Shown here: positions 42,063-51,564 of the stretch, one piece after another
How positions within the stretch are numbered: the first letter of the stretch is position 1
Layout: every line of letters starts with the position of its first letter
Origin: Halotia branconii CENA392
GTDB taxonomy: Bacteria > Cyanobacteriota > Cyanobacteriia > Cyanobacteriales > Nostocaceae
Reading direction: 5' to 3'
DNA: 64,000 bases
Assembly: GCF_029953635.1 (NCBI RefSeq)
Contig: NZ_CP124543.1
Location: 6,604,367-6,668,366 of the forward strand
Made by a program: the position numbers and the translations under genes
Notes under the pieces: model-generated
Told to the model about the DNA's origin: nothing
The model's database searches: none
Seen by the model: only the letters and a program-made list of their open reading frames with translations

Positions 42063-42499
42063 ACAATTGAATTAAAGCTAAAATATATTTCAGGACTTAC
42101 GCAAAAATAACGTAACTCCGTCATTACGAGCGATAGCGAAGTAATCTACCCTAACGCTGGGATTGCTTCCCTACACTCCGTTCCGGTCGCAATGACAATA
42201 TAGGCGTTGCGTAAGTCCTATATTTATTGTCATAAAATCCTTCATTAAAGAATACCAAATAATTTAGATTAGCAACGTACTTTATTTCTCAAGTTACTAA
42301 ACGGTTAAAAAAGGCTGCTATCTCCTAAACAAAACTAAAATTGAAAAATAAATTACTTGAAAAGCTGGGATTTGTTGTCAAAAACAATGGCGATACACTA
42401 GGATTATTTCTAATATTAAAGCCAAGCAATTTGAGCTTGATAAGCCTTTTTGTCGTGGTCAAATTTGGACGTGAACTACTCATTGATTAGGTTAAAACT
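42063..42499. other. Intergenic region with a family II element (437 bp)
   Basis: It contains the intact family II element (42092-42219). The remaining ~280 bp upstream of the dehydrogenase gene is AT-rich without other visible features. Confidence 0.7.
42092..42219. repeat. Inverted-repeat element, family II, intact (128 bp)
   Basis: The ends AGGACTTACGC and GCGTAAGTCCT are perfect inverted repeats. The inside carries CGTCATTACGAGCGATAGCG and GGTCGCAATGAC, themselves partly self-complementary. It is almost identical to the interrupted copy at 30187. It is non-coding, and no clear target duplication is visible. Confidence 0.85.
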
Positions 42500-43522
42500 T
42501 TGTTAGCAGCATTACTGTACGGTCAGGAAGATTTACGTTTAGAACAGGTTGCTGACCCCACTCCAGCAGCTGGAGAAATAGTCATGCAAGTACGGACAGC
42601 TACAACTTGTGGTACAGATTTAAAAGTCTGGCGGCGTGGTGGTCATGCCAAAATGCTAAAGCCGCCGACATTGTTTGGTCACGAGGCCGCAGGACAAATT
42701 GTAGCATTAGGAACAGGTGTTAATGGTTGGCAAATAGGCGATCGCATTGTGGCAAATAATTCTGCACCATGCATGGAGTGCTTTTTTTGTCAACATGAAG
42801 AATATTCGTTATGCCCAAATTTAACTTGGAATAACGGGACTTTTGCCGAATACCTGAAAATTCCTGCACCGATAGTACCACATAATTTATTGCGAGTTTC
42901 TGATGAGTTGCCGTGGGAATTGGCAGCGATGACTGAACCTTTAGCTTGTGTATTGCATGGTATAGCTCGTTCTAATATCAAACCTCAAGACAGAGTAGTT
43001 GTGTTGGGGGATGGAGCCATTGGGCTGATGTTTGTCGCGGCCTTAGCTGATAGCGTTGAAGTGTTACTTTGGGGGGGAAATGACCAAAGATTAGAAATTG
43101 GTCAAAAACTCGGTGCAGCTAAGATTTTTAACTATCATCAAATCCCGGACATTCCCAATGTCGTCAAAGAACTCACCCAAGGCTGGGGTGCAGATGTGGT
43201 GATTGAAGCTACTGGTGTACCTAGCGTTTGGGAAATTGCGATCGCTTGTGCGCGTCCTGGTGCTACTGTCAACTTATTCGGTGGTTGTCCTAGAGATACC
43301 ACTATTACAGTCAATACAGAACAGCTGCACTACAGCGAACTTACCCTTAAAGGTGTGTTTCACAATACTCCCAAATATGTGCGGGCGGCGCTGTCCCTAA
43401 TAGCTAGTCGTAAAATACCTTTAGAATTACTCATCAGTGAACAGCGCAGGCTAAAGGACTTAGAACAAGTGTTTTGTGACATGAAAACACGGAAGGTAAT
43501 TAAGGTAGCAATGATTCCTTAG
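42500..43522 (+). CDS. Zinc-dependent MDR dehydrogenase
   Basis: The 340-residue protein starts at TTG (42500); no ATG lies nearby in frame. Catalytic zinc ligands: TTCGTDLKVW (Cys) and LFGHEAAG (His-Glu). Structural zinc Cys residues: CMECFFCQHEEYSLC. Rossmann domain: VVVLGDGAIGLMFVAAL. It resembles sorbitol/threonine-type dehydrogenases acting on polyols or sugars; the substrate is unknown. The 3' end overlaps the convergent hydroxylase gene by 23 bp. Confidence 0.88.
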   Translation: MLAALLYGQEDLRLEQVADPTPAAGEIVMQVRTATTCGTDLKVWRRGGHAKMLKPPTLFGHEAAGQIVALGTGVNGWQIGDRIVANNSAPCMECFFCQHEEYSLCPNLTWNNGTFAEYLKIPAPIVPHNLLRVSDELPWELAAMTEPLACVLHGIARSNIKPQDRVVVLGDGAIGLMFVAALADSVEVLLWGGNDQRLEIGQKLGAAKIFNYHQIPDIPNVVKELTQGWGADVVIEATGVPSVWEIAIACARPGATVNLFGGCPRDTTITVNTEQLHYSELTLKGVFHNTPKYVRAALSLIASRKIPLELLISEQRRLKDLEQVFCDMKTRKVIKVAMIP

Positions 43523-44012
43523 TTTTCCATAGATGAAGCCTTGTTAGCCTTAACCAACGTAACCAAGTTTGCGCCGGTTGCTCAAAGAACGTAAAAATAT
43601 CACCGTAACCCAAGCTAGTTTTGTGATGGTGTAACCAATGCCTCTCAGGAGTAGTAATAAATAAAAACTGGCATAAAATATTCACTAACTTTGGAGTTTG
43701 CCAACCTAAAACACTTATATGTCTCCACCAAACATGAAACTGACCAAGTAATAATCCACAAATCACACCGATGGGAGACAAAGACCATAGAAGTACAGCC
43801 ATAATTAAATAAGGTAATGCTCCCAGTATCCCATCTAAAATCACCTGAGGGTTAAATGTCAAAATAGCATAGTGGCGGAAATCTTTTTTCCAAGAGTGAT
43901 GTGTTCTCAGGTGGAGGCTACCAAAAACATGCTCAGGTACGTGGTAGCAGAAGGTGGATAGGAAATCGCCAAAAAATAGTAATAGCCAAGCAACAGCTAT
44001 AGCCTCAAGCAT
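43500..44012 (-). CDS. Fatty-acid hydroxylase / sterol desaturase-like membrane protein
   Basis: The 170-residue membrane protein has about four spans and the His clusters of the di-iron hydroxylase superfamily: YHVPEHVFG, HLRTHHSW, GQFHVWWRHIS and ERHWLHHHK. It should hydroxylate or desaturate a lipid. It is shorter than typical sterol desaturases (~250), as in carotene-hydroxylase-like members. The substrate is not determinable. It converges with, and overlaps by 23 bp, the dehydrogenase gene. Confidence 0.82.
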   Translation of the reverse strand: MLEAIAVAWLLLFFGDFLSTFCYHVPEHVFGSLHLRTHHSWKKDFRHYAILTFNPQVILDGILGALPYLIMAVLLWSLSPIGVICGLLLGQFHVWWRHISVLGWQTPKLVNILCQFLFITTPERHWLHHHKTSLGYGDIFTFFEQPAQTWLRWLRLTRLHLWKTKESLLP

Positions 44013-44561
44013 TTATAATCCTCACGTCCAGTCAGAAAACTCCACAAAAAAATGCTAGGTGCTTAGACACCTAATGTTTAGACTCTGTAAGCAGCTACTG
44101 TGCAGCTAGTTCGGCTCAAAGTCTTAAGTAATTTGGATAGTTGCAGTTTCATGAATCTACAATCCTTAATTTAGGAAACAGCAACTTGTGGAAGTTTCTA
44201 ATCTGGTTTTTTGCTTTAAATTGATACATCTAATTACCAATAGGTATACCGTATTTTTTTGTCTTTACCTCATCATGTTCTTACGAAGACATACAGTATA
44301 AGCAAAGGTTGAGTTAAAAATAGTACAAATTTAGGTTAAGGTATTACCCAAAATTATTTAATGATTGAGCAAAAAAGGCAGAAGAAAGCAAGGGTTTGAA
44401 TTGACTCCTAATACGGTTTCTGTTATTAATTCTGGCACACCTTCTAAATAATCATTTAATTAAATTGATACACGATCGCAGTTGGATAAAGTGAAAGTGC
44501 GATCGCAGCAATCTTCTAAATAAAACTAAAATAGATAACAAAACAACAGTCACAATCAACT
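44013..44561. other. Intergenic region (549 bp)
   Basis: AT-rich, with promoters for the hydroxylase-like gene (minus) and the toxin-antitoxin pair (plus). I see no gene, element or strong hairpin. Confidence 0.55.
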
Positions 44562-44858
44562 ATGTCAACTACTATCACTGATATTGGCACTCTTATTACT
44601 CGCCACCCTGGAATACATGGGGGCTGTCCGATTATTGCTGGAACTGGTGTCACAGTGCGACGAATTGCTATCTGGTATAAACAAGGTTACAGTCCAGAAG
44701 AAATTGCCGATCAGATTGGTCATTTAACATTAGGACAGGTTTATGCAGCTTTGACGTATTATCATATCAATCGCGAAGAAATCGATGCTGACATTGCCTA
44801 CGAAGAAGCAGAAGGTGATCGCATAGAGGCATTACACAAAGCTAAAAAGTTAGGATGA
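44562..44858 (+). CDS. DUF433 antitoxin
   Basis: The 98-residue protein has the DUF433 domain: ITRHPGIHGGCPIIAGTGVT, VRRIAIWYKQGYSPEEIAD and TLGQVYAALTYYHINREEID. This is a winged-helix-like antitoxin fold. It is first in a two-gene operon, with its stop overlapping the start of the toxin gene by 4 bp (ATGA). It should neutralise the PIN-like product and repress the operon (family knowledge). Confidence 0.9.
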   Translation: MSTTITDIGTLITRHPGIHGGCPIIAGTGVTVRRIAIWYKQGYSPEEIADQIGHLTLGQVYAALTYYHINREEIDADIAYEEAEGDRIEALHKAKKLG

Positions 44859-45223
44859 GCCAAATTCGCTTATACATGGATGAGGATTCTACCGGACGTT
44901 CTCTAAGGTTGGCTTTGCAAAATCGGGGTGTAGATGTAATCACAACTCTAGGTGTAAACCGATTAAAATATTCTGATGAAGAACAATTAATTTGGGCAAG
45001 GTCGCAAAATCGCGTTTTATATAGTTCTAACATTCGAGATTTTTATAGTTTACACACAGCTTTCTTGACTCAAGAACAACATCACTCAGGAATGATTTTA
45101 GTACAGCAGCAATGTTATTCAATCGGAGAACTGATGCGTGGTATTTTGAAATTAGTTGCAGCTAAATCAGCAAAGTCAATGGAAAATCAAGTAGAGTTTC
45201 TTAGCACTTGGATCGGGGAATAA
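44855..45223 (+). CDS. DUF5615 PIN-like toxin
   Basis: The 122-residue protein of the Mut7-C/DUF5615 PIN-like family is a probable ribonuclease toxin. Acidic residues at the expected places include IRLYMDEDSTGRSL near the N-terminus and NRVLYSSNIRDFYSL. In the latter the usual T-x-D is replaced by S-N-I-R-D, so one acidic residue may be shifted. Translationally coupled to the DUF433 gene. Confidence 0.87.
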   Translation: MSQIRLYMDEDSTGRSLRLALQNRGVDVITTLGVNRLKYSDEEQLIWARSQNRVLYSSNIRDFYSLHTAFLTQEQHHSGMILVQQQCYSIGELMRGILKLVAAKSAKSMENQVEFLSTWIGE

Positions 45224-45344
45224 ACGTAATATTATAGTCTATTCTTGCATACTTTGAACAGTCATGCGATCGCACTTTATTGACCAGCAACTTTTAGAAC
45301 GATCGCACAGTATGATATTTGTAATCTGCTACAAATCGTATTTA

Positions 45345-47270
45345 TTAGCTTGGCGATCGCAGCTGTAGTATTTGATAACGACCTAAAGCAATTAAAGGAA
45401 AATATTGTTGATAAAAATGATATTTGAGATAAAAATGACTAGGAAAACCAGTACCTGTAAAGTCTGCTTCATACCAAGTACCATCGGGCTGTTGAGTTGT
45501 TAAAAGGTAGCTAATTCCTCGTTCAATAACTTCAAGAGGTAATTTGCCAATTGCTTCACCAGCAGCTATCAGACCGATTAAAGCCCAAGCTGTTTGGGAT
45601 GCAGTGCTGCGTCCTTGCCCTTTGAGACTGCGATCATCATAGCTGCGGCAAGTCTCACCCCAACCACCATCTGAATTTTGACATTTTATTAACCAATTAG
45701 CTCCTCGTTCTATACTGACATGATGTCTTTGAGGTTCAATTAAAGCTAGAGCTGATAAAACGCCACTTGTACCATAGATGTAATTAACACCCCAGCGCCC
45801 AAACCAACAACCTTCAGTTTCTTGCTCACCCAAAAGATAGGCAAGGGCGCGCTCTAGGTTTGCAGTATCAATTGTCAGGTTACAAGCACCGAGCATTTCT
45901 AGTACTCTGGCGGTAACATCTGCGGTATTCGGGTCAATCATGGCTTTCAAATCGCCATAAGGTACAGAGTTGAGCCAATCTTGATCATTATCCAAATCAA
46001 AAGCTGCCCAACCACCTAGTTTACACTGCATGGATGCAATCCAATTTAAAGCGCGGGCGATCGCAGCTTGTTTGAGTTTTTCGTTAGGAAGTTTCGCTAC
46101 ATCTAAAGCCATCACAACCACAGCTGAGTCATCCACATCTGGATAAAAGCGATTGTCAAACTCAAACGCCCAAGCACCGGGTTTTCCTTGGTGATTTTTC
46201 ACAGTCCAGTCGCCATAGTCGAGAATTTGCTTTTGCAGCAACCATTCTCCAGCTTGCACAATCGCCGGATGATCTGACGGCAAGCCAGATTCTACCAAAG
46301 CCCGAATCACCCAAGCCGTATCCCATACAGGCGAAACACAAGGCTGAACTCGGTAACTATCTGCTGTTTCAATGGCAAAATTATCAATTGCTTGCAAACC
46401 TCGTTCGACAATTGGGTCATTGACGTTGTAACCCAAACACCGCAAAGCTAACATAGAATTGAGCATGGCTGGAATAATTCCACCCCAATCGCCTGTAGCT
46501 TCTTGACGTTCTAAAATCCACTTTTCGGCAGCTTTAATGCCTTCGTTGCGGAATGGCACTAAATTTAAAGTTTCTGCTAACTTAAATCCTTGATCGAGAG
46601 TTAAAAATAAATCAGTCCAATTGTTACTGCGGGATAATTCATACTGGACTCGATCAATACTTTCAACATATAGTTCATCTAAATTAATCGTTGGTGCGGT
46701 GAGAAAAATAGGTTTGCGATCGCATACAATCAGCAACGGTACAGTACTAGAACGCGCCCAGCTAGACATTTCGTAGATATTGAAGAAAAAAGCTGGGGGT
46801 AAAAGCATTATCCAAGGAGGTAGGGAGGGAATGCCACGCCAGTCATAGCAGCCAATCAAGGCGAGGTGCAATTTAGTAAAAATGCGAGTTTTGCTGATGC
46901 CGCCTCGTTGGAGAATAAAGTCTCGCGCTTTGATCATCGCTGGATCATTTGCCGATACACCCAGCAGCCTCAACGCCATGTAAGCCTCAACCGAGGTACT
47001 TAGTTCTCCACCGTCATCATAAAAAAGTTCCCAGCCCCCATGCTGCCGTTGTTGAGAACGCAGATATGTAATAACTTTGTGCAGAGGTCTAGCTTGGTCT
47101 GTTCCCCAAATTTTATGCAGCAGGACAACCTCAGCAGTAATGGTGACATTAGACTCTAACTCTGCCCACCAGTAACCTGCTGGATACTGAGTCGAAAGTA
47201 GATATTGTTGACTAGTGGCGATCGCTGCCGCGACTTGATTGACTGTTACCCTGTCTTGTGTTTGCATCAA
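45345..47270 (-). CDS. shc: Squalene-hopene cyclase
   Basis: The 641-residue monotopic membrane enzyme cyclises squalene to hopene, the core of hopanoids. The catalytic acid motif is DVDDSAVV (about residue 379). QW repeats are frequent, for example QRQHGGWELF, QNSDGGWGET and QQPDGTWYE. PCVSPVWDTAW and WAFEFDNRFYPDVDD are family landmarks. The length is normal. Other terpenoid-related genes (CruP, fatty-acid hydroxylase-like) lie within 6 kb but not in an operon with it. Confidence 0.96.
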   Translation of the reverse strand: MMQTQDRVTVNQVAAAIATSQQYLLSTQYPAGYWWAELESNVTITAEVVLLHKIWGTDQARPLHKVITYLRSQQRQHGGWELFYDDGGELSTSVEAYMALRLLGVSANDPAMIKARDFILQRGGISKTRIFTKLHLALIGCYDWRGIPSLPPWIMLLPPAFFFNIYEMSSWARSSTVPLLIVCDRKPIFLTAPTINLDELYVESIDRVQYELSRSNNWTDLFLTLDQGFKLAETLNLVPFRNEGIKAAEKWILERQEATGDWGGIIPAMLNSMLALRCLGYNVNDPIVERGLQAIDNFAIETADSYRVQPCVSPVWDTAWVIRALVESGLPSDHPAIVQAGEWLLQKQILDYGDWTVKNHQGKPGAWAFEFDNRFYPDVDDSAVVVMALDVAKLPNEKLKQAAIARALNWIASMQCKLGGWAAFDLDNDQDWLNSVPYGDLKAMIDPNTADVTARVLEMLGACNLTIDTANLERALAYLLGEQETEGCWFGRWGVNYIYGTSGVLSALALIEPQRHHVSIERGANWLIKCQNSDGGWGETCRSYDDRSLKGQGRSTASQTAWALIGLIAAGEAIGKLPLEVIERGISYLLTTQQPDGTWYEADFTGTGFPSHFYLKYHFYQQYFPLIALGRYQILQLRSPS

Positions 47271-47484
47271 CTAAAGGATAAAGTGTGAAGTATTAATGAA
47301 ACATACCACGCTCAGTAGATCATCAAAAACAACACTTCGACTGCGCTCAGTGCATCGCTGACAACTGACCCGCGTAGCGTAAAGTAAAATCATGTATTCA
47401 ATCGGCTTTTTGATGGCTAAAAGAGCCTAAAATTTTAAAGTCTTCCCTTAAGCAGCATCTCCATATAAATCAAGTGAGGTATTA

Positions 47485-47835
47485 ATGAACTGGATTAAAG
47501 TTCTTTCTCAAGACGAACTACCACTTAATGAACGCAAAGTAGTAAAAGTTGAACAGCATAATATTTTACTACTTAACCATAATAACCAAATCTATGCAGT
47601 AGAAAATTCCTGTCCTCACATGAAGCTACCGATGAAGAAAGGTAAAATTACAGAGGATGGAGCAATTATCTGTCCTTTTCATCGTAGCGCTTTTGACTTG
47701 TCCACTGGTAATGTCAAAGAATGGAGTACTTTTCCTCCAGGTATCGGCAAGGTATTGGGTGTAATTTCTCAAGAAAAGCCACTACCAGTTTTTCCTACGC
47801 GTCTACAGGAAGGAAGTATTTGGGTGGAGTTGTAA
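47485..47835 (+). CDS. Rieske [2Fe-2S] ferredoxin-like protein
   Basis: This 116-residue single Rieske domain has the ligands Cys43-x-His45 (SCPHMKLP) and Cys63-x-x-His66 (CPFHRSAFDL). There is no membrane anchor, so it is a soluble electron carrier or the ferredoxin component of an oxygenase. No oxygenase subunit is adjacent. A strong hairpin follows 28 bp after the stop. Confidence 0.92.
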   Translation: MNWIKVLSQDELPLNERKVVKVEQHNILLLNHNNQIYAVENSCPHMKLPMKKGKITEDGAIICPFHRSAFDLSTGNVKEWSTFPPGIGKVLGVISQEKPLPVFPTRLQEGSIWVEL

Positions 47836-47863
47836 TATAGCAGTCCTAAATCATGAACAACAA

Positions 47864-47894
47864 GATCCCCGACTTCTTTAAGAAGTCGGGGATC
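47864..47894 (+). terminator. Perfect 15-bp hairpin repeat
   Basis: GATCCCCGACTTCTT and its complement are separated by one T. The arms are identical to those of the copy at 7463-7493. It lies between the convergent Rieske gene and the first membrane-protein gene. Confidence 0.7.
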
Positions 47895-47926
47895 TGAGCC
47901 TCTCACTTTGCATAGAAATACGGCGC

Positions 47927-48634
47927 TTAATGAAAGCCTAAAATTTCAGAAATAGCCGCAACAATATCTAAATAAAAGTTACCTTTCACTGCCCGAAATA
48001 ACTCAAATTTGGAGCCAGGCGCACCAAAAAAAGGTCTGAGAAACCATCCTAACTGCATACCCACAAAGCCATAAAGCAATAACCATGATCTTAAAATAGT
48101 GGTGCGGGTTTTTTTGCCAACTTCCTCTTGTTGAGAAAGTAACTGCATTCCTTCATAAAGAAATTTCACACCAAAGATGCCTGTAATGGCAAAAATTAAT
48201 ACATTTAACAGTTTAAAAAATTGATAAGAATCTGGGGTAGTGATCAGAAAAAATAGTGTAACTGGTGCCAAGCTGAATAAAAGCACACTAATTACTGATA
48301 CCGATGTGAGTAATACAGCAAAATGTTGTTGAATACTGCTTCGAGAACCAAATAAAACACTAAAAAAGAACAAAGTGGGAAAACAAATAATCAGTGTTAA
48401 CAAATAGAATGCTGGTAACTTAATAGCGCCAGATAAAGCTTGCGCCCAACTGTGAGATGCACCAATAATGATGCCATAGAGTGCAAAGAAAATAGAACTA
48501 GAAACAAACAGGGAACTAATTTTATTTTGTAATCTTATTTCTTGACGGATTTCTTCTAAAAATCCCTGGCGATCGCGTAGTAAACTAATTAAGACGTGGA
48601 AGTGTCGAATTTTGTAAGATTTTTTTTCTAACAT
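47927..48634 (-). CDS. Six-span membrane protein, paralogue A
   Basis: The 235-residue integral membrane protein has about six hydrophobic segments, a basic N-terminus with LLRDRQGFLEEIRQEIRLQN and a C-terminal part LRPFFGAPGSKFELFRAVKG followed by NFYLDI. It is clearly paralogous to the next gene upstream (48674-49381). The conserved RPFFG and FELFR motifs mark the family. I do not recognise a function. Confidence 0.8.
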   Translation of the reverse strand: MLEKKSYKIRHFHVLISLLRDRQGFLEEIRQEIRLQNKISSLFVSSSIFFALYGIIIGASHSWAQALSGAIKLPAFYLLTLIICFPTLFFFSVLFGSRSSIQQHFAVLLTSVSVISVLLFSLAPVTLFFLITTPDSYQFFKLLNVLIFAITGIFGVKFLYEGMQLLSQQEEVGKKTRTTILRSWLLLYGFVGMQLGWFLRPFFGAPGSKFELFRAVKGNFYLDIVAAISEILGFH

Positions 48635-48673
48635 GACAATTTGATATTTATTTGCTGTTATGTAAATTTGGAT

Positions 48674-49381
48674 TTATGAACGAAATCCTAAAAGATAGGT
48701 AATAGCTTGAATCACGCTTAAATAAAAATTGCCCTCTCTTTCTCGAAATAATTCAAACACAGAACCAGGTGTACCAAAAAACGGTCTGAGAGTCCATCCT
48801 AGTTGACTACCGACAAAAGCATAAAGAAATAACCAAAATTGTAAGATTTTCTTACGGGTTTTGCTACCTTCATCTTCTTGTTCTAAAACTAGATTAGTTG
48901 CCTGATATAAAGCAGAAATACCAATAAATCCTGTTAAAGCGAAAATAAATACATTTAATAAAATTAAAAATTGGTAATTATTGGTGGTAATTAAGAAAAA
49001 TAATGTAATTGGGGCAAAGCTAAATAAAAGAACGCTAGTCACTGAAACCGCAGTTAATACTAAAGCAAAATGTTGACTAAAAGTGCGTTTTGAACCAAAA
49101 ATTATATTAGCAAAGTACAATGTTGGTAAACAAATTAATAAAGTGATTAAATACAAAGCCGGTAGCTTAATAGCGGAAGCTAAAGCTTGCATCCAGCTAT
49201 GATATGCTCCAATAATTCCGCCATAAATGGCAATAAATAAAGAACTACAAACCAGCAAAGAAATAATCTTATTTGGTAATCTGATATCTTGACGGATTTC
49301 TTCTAAAAATCCCTGGCGATCGCGTAGTAAGCCAATCAGCACAGCAAAGTATTTTATACCTACAGATTTACGTTCCATCAT
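48674..49381 (-). CDS. Six-span membrane protein, paralogue B
   Basis: This 235-residue protein is the same length as paralogue A, with the same motifs (LLRDRQGFLEEIRQDIRLPN, LRPFFGTPGSVFELF) and about six spans. The two arose by tandem duplication; divergence is well spread, so the event is not recent. It lies 39 bp from paralogue A and 22 bp from the CruP gene, all on the minus strand. They likely form one transcript (CruP, B, A). Confidence 0.8.
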   Translation of the reverse strand: MMERKSVGIKYFAVLIGLLRDRQGFLEEIRQDIRLPNKIISLLVCSSLFIAIYGGIIGAYHSWMQALASAIKLPALYLITLLICLPTLYFANIIFGSKRTFSQHFALVLTAVSVTSVLLFSFAPITLFFLITTNNYQFLILLNVFIFALTGFIGISALYQATNLVLEQEDEGSKTRKKILQFWLFLYAFVGSQLGWTLRPFFGTPGSVFELFREREGNFYLSVIQAITYLLGFRS

Positions 49382-49403
49382 ATTATCCTCACACCGTTAT
49401 GAT

Positions 49404-50957
49404 TCAAGTTTCATCCACATAATCACAGCCAGAACCAAACTTCCAAGCATCAATTAAACGATGCCAATAATATTGTTGTTCTTTTGGTTGGTTCTTAATC
49501 CATGTTTCTAGCATTGGGCTTAACCAAAACAAGGCAGTATAAATACTTAAATTACCATAATGCACCATCCAATCGAGTAAACTTGCCAAACCTACCTGGG
49601 GAATGATCTTGGTAACTAATCCTGGATGAGAAAAACCAGTTTTTAAAAGTGTTTGTGTTAAAGGCGAAAACTGTACAACATCTTGCAAAAAAGGTTTAAG
49701 TACTGGTGTGCCTAGTTGTTGCATTTCTGCAAACACTGCTGCAAGTAGTTGGTTAATCTGATCTGGATCAATCTTTTGATTGACACCAACACTCATCGCT
49801 TTTTGAAATAACCAAGTAACAGTCAAACTTGGTTGATAAGGTTGTAGTAGTGCCAATGCTTTTGTAGATACTTGATTTGTTTCTAACGCTTCTTGAATAC
49901 CCAAAGTTAGGCGCTTAAGGTGACGCACCATCGCCCCAAAACCACCAAAACTCAACGGAGATTGACTACCACTACTATCTCCCACTGGCAGAATACGATT
50001 CCAAGGGGTTTTGAGTGGACTTTGGCGATAAGTAGGAAAAAAGCCAAATAACGCCCGTTGAAAATGCAACTGGCTCAGTTCCACACCCTGATATTCTGGT
50101 AACAGACACAGATATTCCTCAAATAGTTCTGCTAAACTCAAACGTTGCGGATGTGCATCCATGTAAGTAAACAAGTAAGTAGTTCTACCATCTCTGGCGG
50201 GGAAGGCTTCCCAGAAGTATTGACACTGATTCTGTAAAGATGTAAACGATAACAACAAATCGCCTGAGTTATTTTCCGGAAATCCTTGGGCGCAACTTCC
50301 CACTACTAGACAAAGGGCATCTGGTTGTTTGCCTTGGCGTGCTTGCCGGGTGATGGGAGAAAAATGTCCCATCGCATCAATTAACAACTCACCTGTAAAT
50401 TGGTTATTTACTATCACCCCATTGGGATGAATTACTGCCTCAGCAAAGGGTGTTTTTTCTAACAATTCTCCCCCAGCAGCCAAAAATTTGTTCTTTAATG
50501 TAGCCAGTAAATAAACTGGATCTACACCAATATTTAAGACATCTTCTACCCAAACTTCCGTGTTATTATTGAAGCTAACTCTTGCTGGATTGTATTGAGT
50601 GGCGATCGCTTGTTGCAATTCGGTATCTGTTAGCAAGTTCAATTCCAAAAATACCTCTAACTCTTGGCGGGAAATATTCCACTCTTGCTCTCTTCCTTGC
50701 AGAATACCTTTTTCCATCAACGCTACTCGTAGCCCTTGTACCGCTAAGGCACAACCAATTAAAATGCCTAAAGTCCCACCGCAAATAATCACATCCCACT
50801 CTACAGAATCTAAAGGCTGCTGACTTGCCTGAATTACTGTAGGTACTGGTGCTGTATTTTCTCTAATAGATGTTAATAGGCGATTGCCTTGGTGCAACCC
50901 CCCCAAAACATCACCTGGTAATTGTGAAAGAATTTTTTGAGTTAAGGAACTAGACAT
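49404..50957 (-). CDS. cruP: CruP-like FAD-dependent lycopene cyclase homologue
   Basis: The 517-residue flavoprotein has an N-terminal dinucleotide-binding motif, DVIICGGTLGILIGCALA, followed by GREQEWNISRQELEVFLELN and GVDPVYLLATLKNKFLAAGG. The central PVGDSSGSQSPLSFGGFGAM is typical of the CruA/CruP group. CruA-type enzymes cyclise lycopene. For CruP a role in limiting singlet-oxygen damage has been proposed in plants, and its cyclase activity is disputed. It is first of a probable three-gene transcript with two membrane-protein genes. The assignment to CruP rather than CruA rests on recalled family sequence. Confidence 0.75.
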   Translation of the reverse strand: MSSSLTQKILSQLPGDVLGGLHQGNRLLTSIRENTAPVPTVIQASQQPLDSVEWDVIICGGTLGILIGCALAVQGLRVALMEKGILQGREQEWNISRQELEVFLELNLLTDTELQQAIATQYNPARVSFNNNTEVWVEDVLNIGVDPVYLLATLKNKFLAAGGELLEKTPFAEAVIHPNGVIVNNQFTGELLIDAMGHFSPITRQARQGKQPDALCLVVGSCAQGFPENNSGDLLLSFTSLQNQCQYFWEAFPARDGRTTYLFTYMDAHPQRLSLAELFEEYLCLLPEYQGVELSQLHFQRALFGFFPTYRQSPLKTPWNRILPVGDSSGSQSPLSFGGFGAMVRHLKRLTLGIQEALETNQVSTKALALLQPYQPSLTVTWLFQKAMSVGVNQKIDPDQINQLLAAVFAEMQQLGTPVLKPFLQDVVQFSPLTQTLLKTGFSHPGLVTKIIPQVGLASLLDWMVHYGNLSIYTALFWLSPMLETWIKNQPKEQQYYWHRLIDAWKFGSGCDYVDET

Positions 50958-51564
50958 AAAACATTAATTCCAGCAAAGTTACTCTTCTTAATCGTATCTT
51001 TACTAAACAAAGTTTGAAGTCTAAATGATGTTCGCGTCACATCTCAGTAAAAGACGGATAAAAAATCGGTTCGCTATACCATAATAGAGGAAATTTTTCG
51101 AGTCTTTAAACTCAATATTTTCTCAAAAATTTTTGCACTCTTCTTACTCAAACACACCAGCTTTTAGCTTTATGAGGTGGAATAATTTCATACTTTATAC
51201 TTTATGCTTCAATTAACTCGATTTCATGTCGTAATCTTTAGATAACACCTTGATATCTTTATCAAAAATTCATCAATTATGGTTTGTACTTAAGTAGAGT
51301 TTCATGTTAGTTTATATTTAAGCAAATTTTATACTTTACTTTATAATTAATTCATGAAAAATTTATCTAAACACTAAACAGTTAATTGAGTTATTTAGTA
51401 TTTAGATAATGTTTTCTATTTCCAGGAAATACAGTTTATTTTTAATGAAAATAAATGTACCAAGCGAGAGATGTTTAGTTAAAAGCAGTTCGGTAAAAGT
51501 TATCTAGCATCTAAAAACTTTGAAATTAAAGTATAACTAACTACTAATTTTGTAGGATATTACC
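50958..51564. other. AT-rich intergenic region before the polysaccharide cluster (607 bp)
   Basis: This very AT-rich divergent promoter region lies between the CruP transcript and the glycosyltransferase operon. No gene, element copy or strong palindrome is seen. Confidence 0.6.
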
